From JAGWFU01 sp035534575 (GTDB taxonomy: Archaea > Micrarchaeota > Micrarchaeia > Micrarchaeales > Micrarchaeaceae): a DNA stretch of 5,956 nucleotides. A program made the position numbers and the translations under genes. Under the pieces are notes generated by a model. The model was not told where the DNA came from. It did not search any database and saw nothing but the letters and a program-made list of their open reading frames with translations. Positions 5,823-5,956 of this stretch are shown here, one piece after another (position 1 is the stretch's first letter; every line of letters begins with the position of its first letter). The stretch lies in NCBI GenBank assembly GCA_035534575.1, contig DATLRT010000005.1, positions 1 through 5,956 on the forward strand, given 5' to 3'.

Positions 5823-5918
5823 CGCCGGGATTGGGATTCGAACCCAAAATTCCTTGCGGAAACCAGATCTCGAGTTTCGCCTGTTTTCTGGCGCGTTACC
5901 GGATTCCGCCATCCCGGC
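5823..5918 (-). tRNA. tRNA-Ser (CGA), intron-containing
   Basis: On the minus strand a complete class II tRNA can be folded. The acceptor stem GCCGGGA/TCCCGGC is perfect; the D arm has a GCG/CGC stem with GG in its loop; the T arm is TTGGG-TTCGAAT-CCCAA; and a long variable arm forms TTCC-GCAA-GGAA. The anticodon arm closes with CCAGA/TCTGG only if 12 bases are removed, leaving the 7-base loop CTCGAGA with anticodon CGA (5872-5870), which reads UCG. The discriminator is G73, as expected for serine and not for leucine, although the D-arm sequence looks leucine-like. CCA is not encoded. The mature body would be 84 bases. It has its own TATA box upstream and a T-tract downstream, and runs convergent to the HAD gene. 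Confidence 0.93.
5876..5887 (-). other. 12-base tRNA intron at a non-canonical site
   Basis: The intron reads AAAACAGGCGAA on the minus strand and interrupts the 5' side of the anticodon stem between positions 30 and 31; a one-base shift (31/32) gives the same mature tRNA. The usual archaeal site is 37/38. In the precursor, CGCC just upstream can pair with GGCG in the intron, leaving 3-base bulges AGA and AAA on opposite strands. Cutting each after its second base excises exactly these 12 bases, as expected for a relaxed bulge-helix-bulge substrate. Without removal the anticodon loop would have 19 bases. Confidence 0.8.
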
Positions 5919-5947
5919 ATGTAACACAATAGTTGGGCAGGCAATAC

Positions 5948-5956
5948 ATATTTAAG
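5948..5956 (-). promoter_or_regulatory. TATA box of the tRNA-Ser gene
   Basis: On the minus strand CTTAAATAT is a good archaeal box A. Its centre is about 33 bases before the first base of the mature tRNA, predicting a start of transcription some 7 bases upstream of it and a short 5' leader for RNase P to remove. Any BRE would lie outside the window. Confidence 0.6.

Noticed and set aside
5823..5918. Reading the tRNA as tRNA-Leu
   Set aside because: The D arm is leucine-like, but the discriminator is G and the only loop with U33 that closes the anticodon stem gives CGA. A CAG or GAG anticodon would lack U33 or shift the stem out of register.
4880..5944. Long open frame (354 codons) on the minus strand
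   Set aside because: It lies antisense to the MTAP and HAD genes, which have complete motifs, and runs through the tRNA gene. The translation is of odd composition with no recognisable domain; it follows from codon bias of the plus-strand genes.

Overview
The window looks like chromosomal DNA of an archaeon. The evidence is an archaeal beta-CASP nuclease of the aCPSF2 kind, an archaeal-type TruD, archaeal TATA boxes, and a minus-strand tRNA-Ser carrying a very short intron at a non-canonical position. Gene spacing is tight, with overlapping starts and stops. Base composition is near half G+C by eye, Lys is mostly AAG and Arg mostly AGG. Many short intergenic gaps plus a non-canonical tRNA intron are compatible with an ultrasmall DPANN lineage such as Micrarchaeota, but that placement is inference and not proven by the window.

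Layout, left to right. Positions 1-106 hold a small hairpin, a TATA-like box and an ambiguous start region. A coiled-coil protein gene follows (107-805, + strand). A 169-base gap ends in an extremely A-rich tract (about 896-974) with five exact copies of AAGTAAA, the last directly abutting the next ATG. Then comes a tight three-gene unit: aCPSF2-like ribonuclease (975-2288), an unrecognised 102-residue charged helical protein (2278-2586, overlapping the nuclease) and truD (2586-3839, overlapping by one base). A strong TATA box sits exactly on the truD stop codon and appears to drive a second unit: a two-repeat ankyrin protein (3872-4276), S-methyl-5'-thioadenosine phosphorylase (4269-5093, overlapping by 8 bases) and a HAD-family hydrolase (about 5099-5815). 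A tRNA-Ser(CGA) gene (5823-5918, - strand) converges on the HAD gene, leaving 7 bases between them; its own TATA box is at the right edge.

How the genes may work together. The first unit couples an RNA endo/exonuclease to a tRNA/RNA pseudouridine synthase, with an unknown small protein between them, suggesting an RNA-processing operon. The second unit couples purine/methylthio salvage (MTAP releases adenine and 5-methylthioribose-1-phosphate) to a HAD phosphatase-like enzyme that could act on a sugar phosphate; this link is inferred only from adjacency. All plus-strand genes look intact. I see no mobile element, CRISPR array or defence system. The points most worth checking are the 12-base tRNA intron, the orphan gene between the nuclease and truD, and the AAGTAAA-repeat leader.
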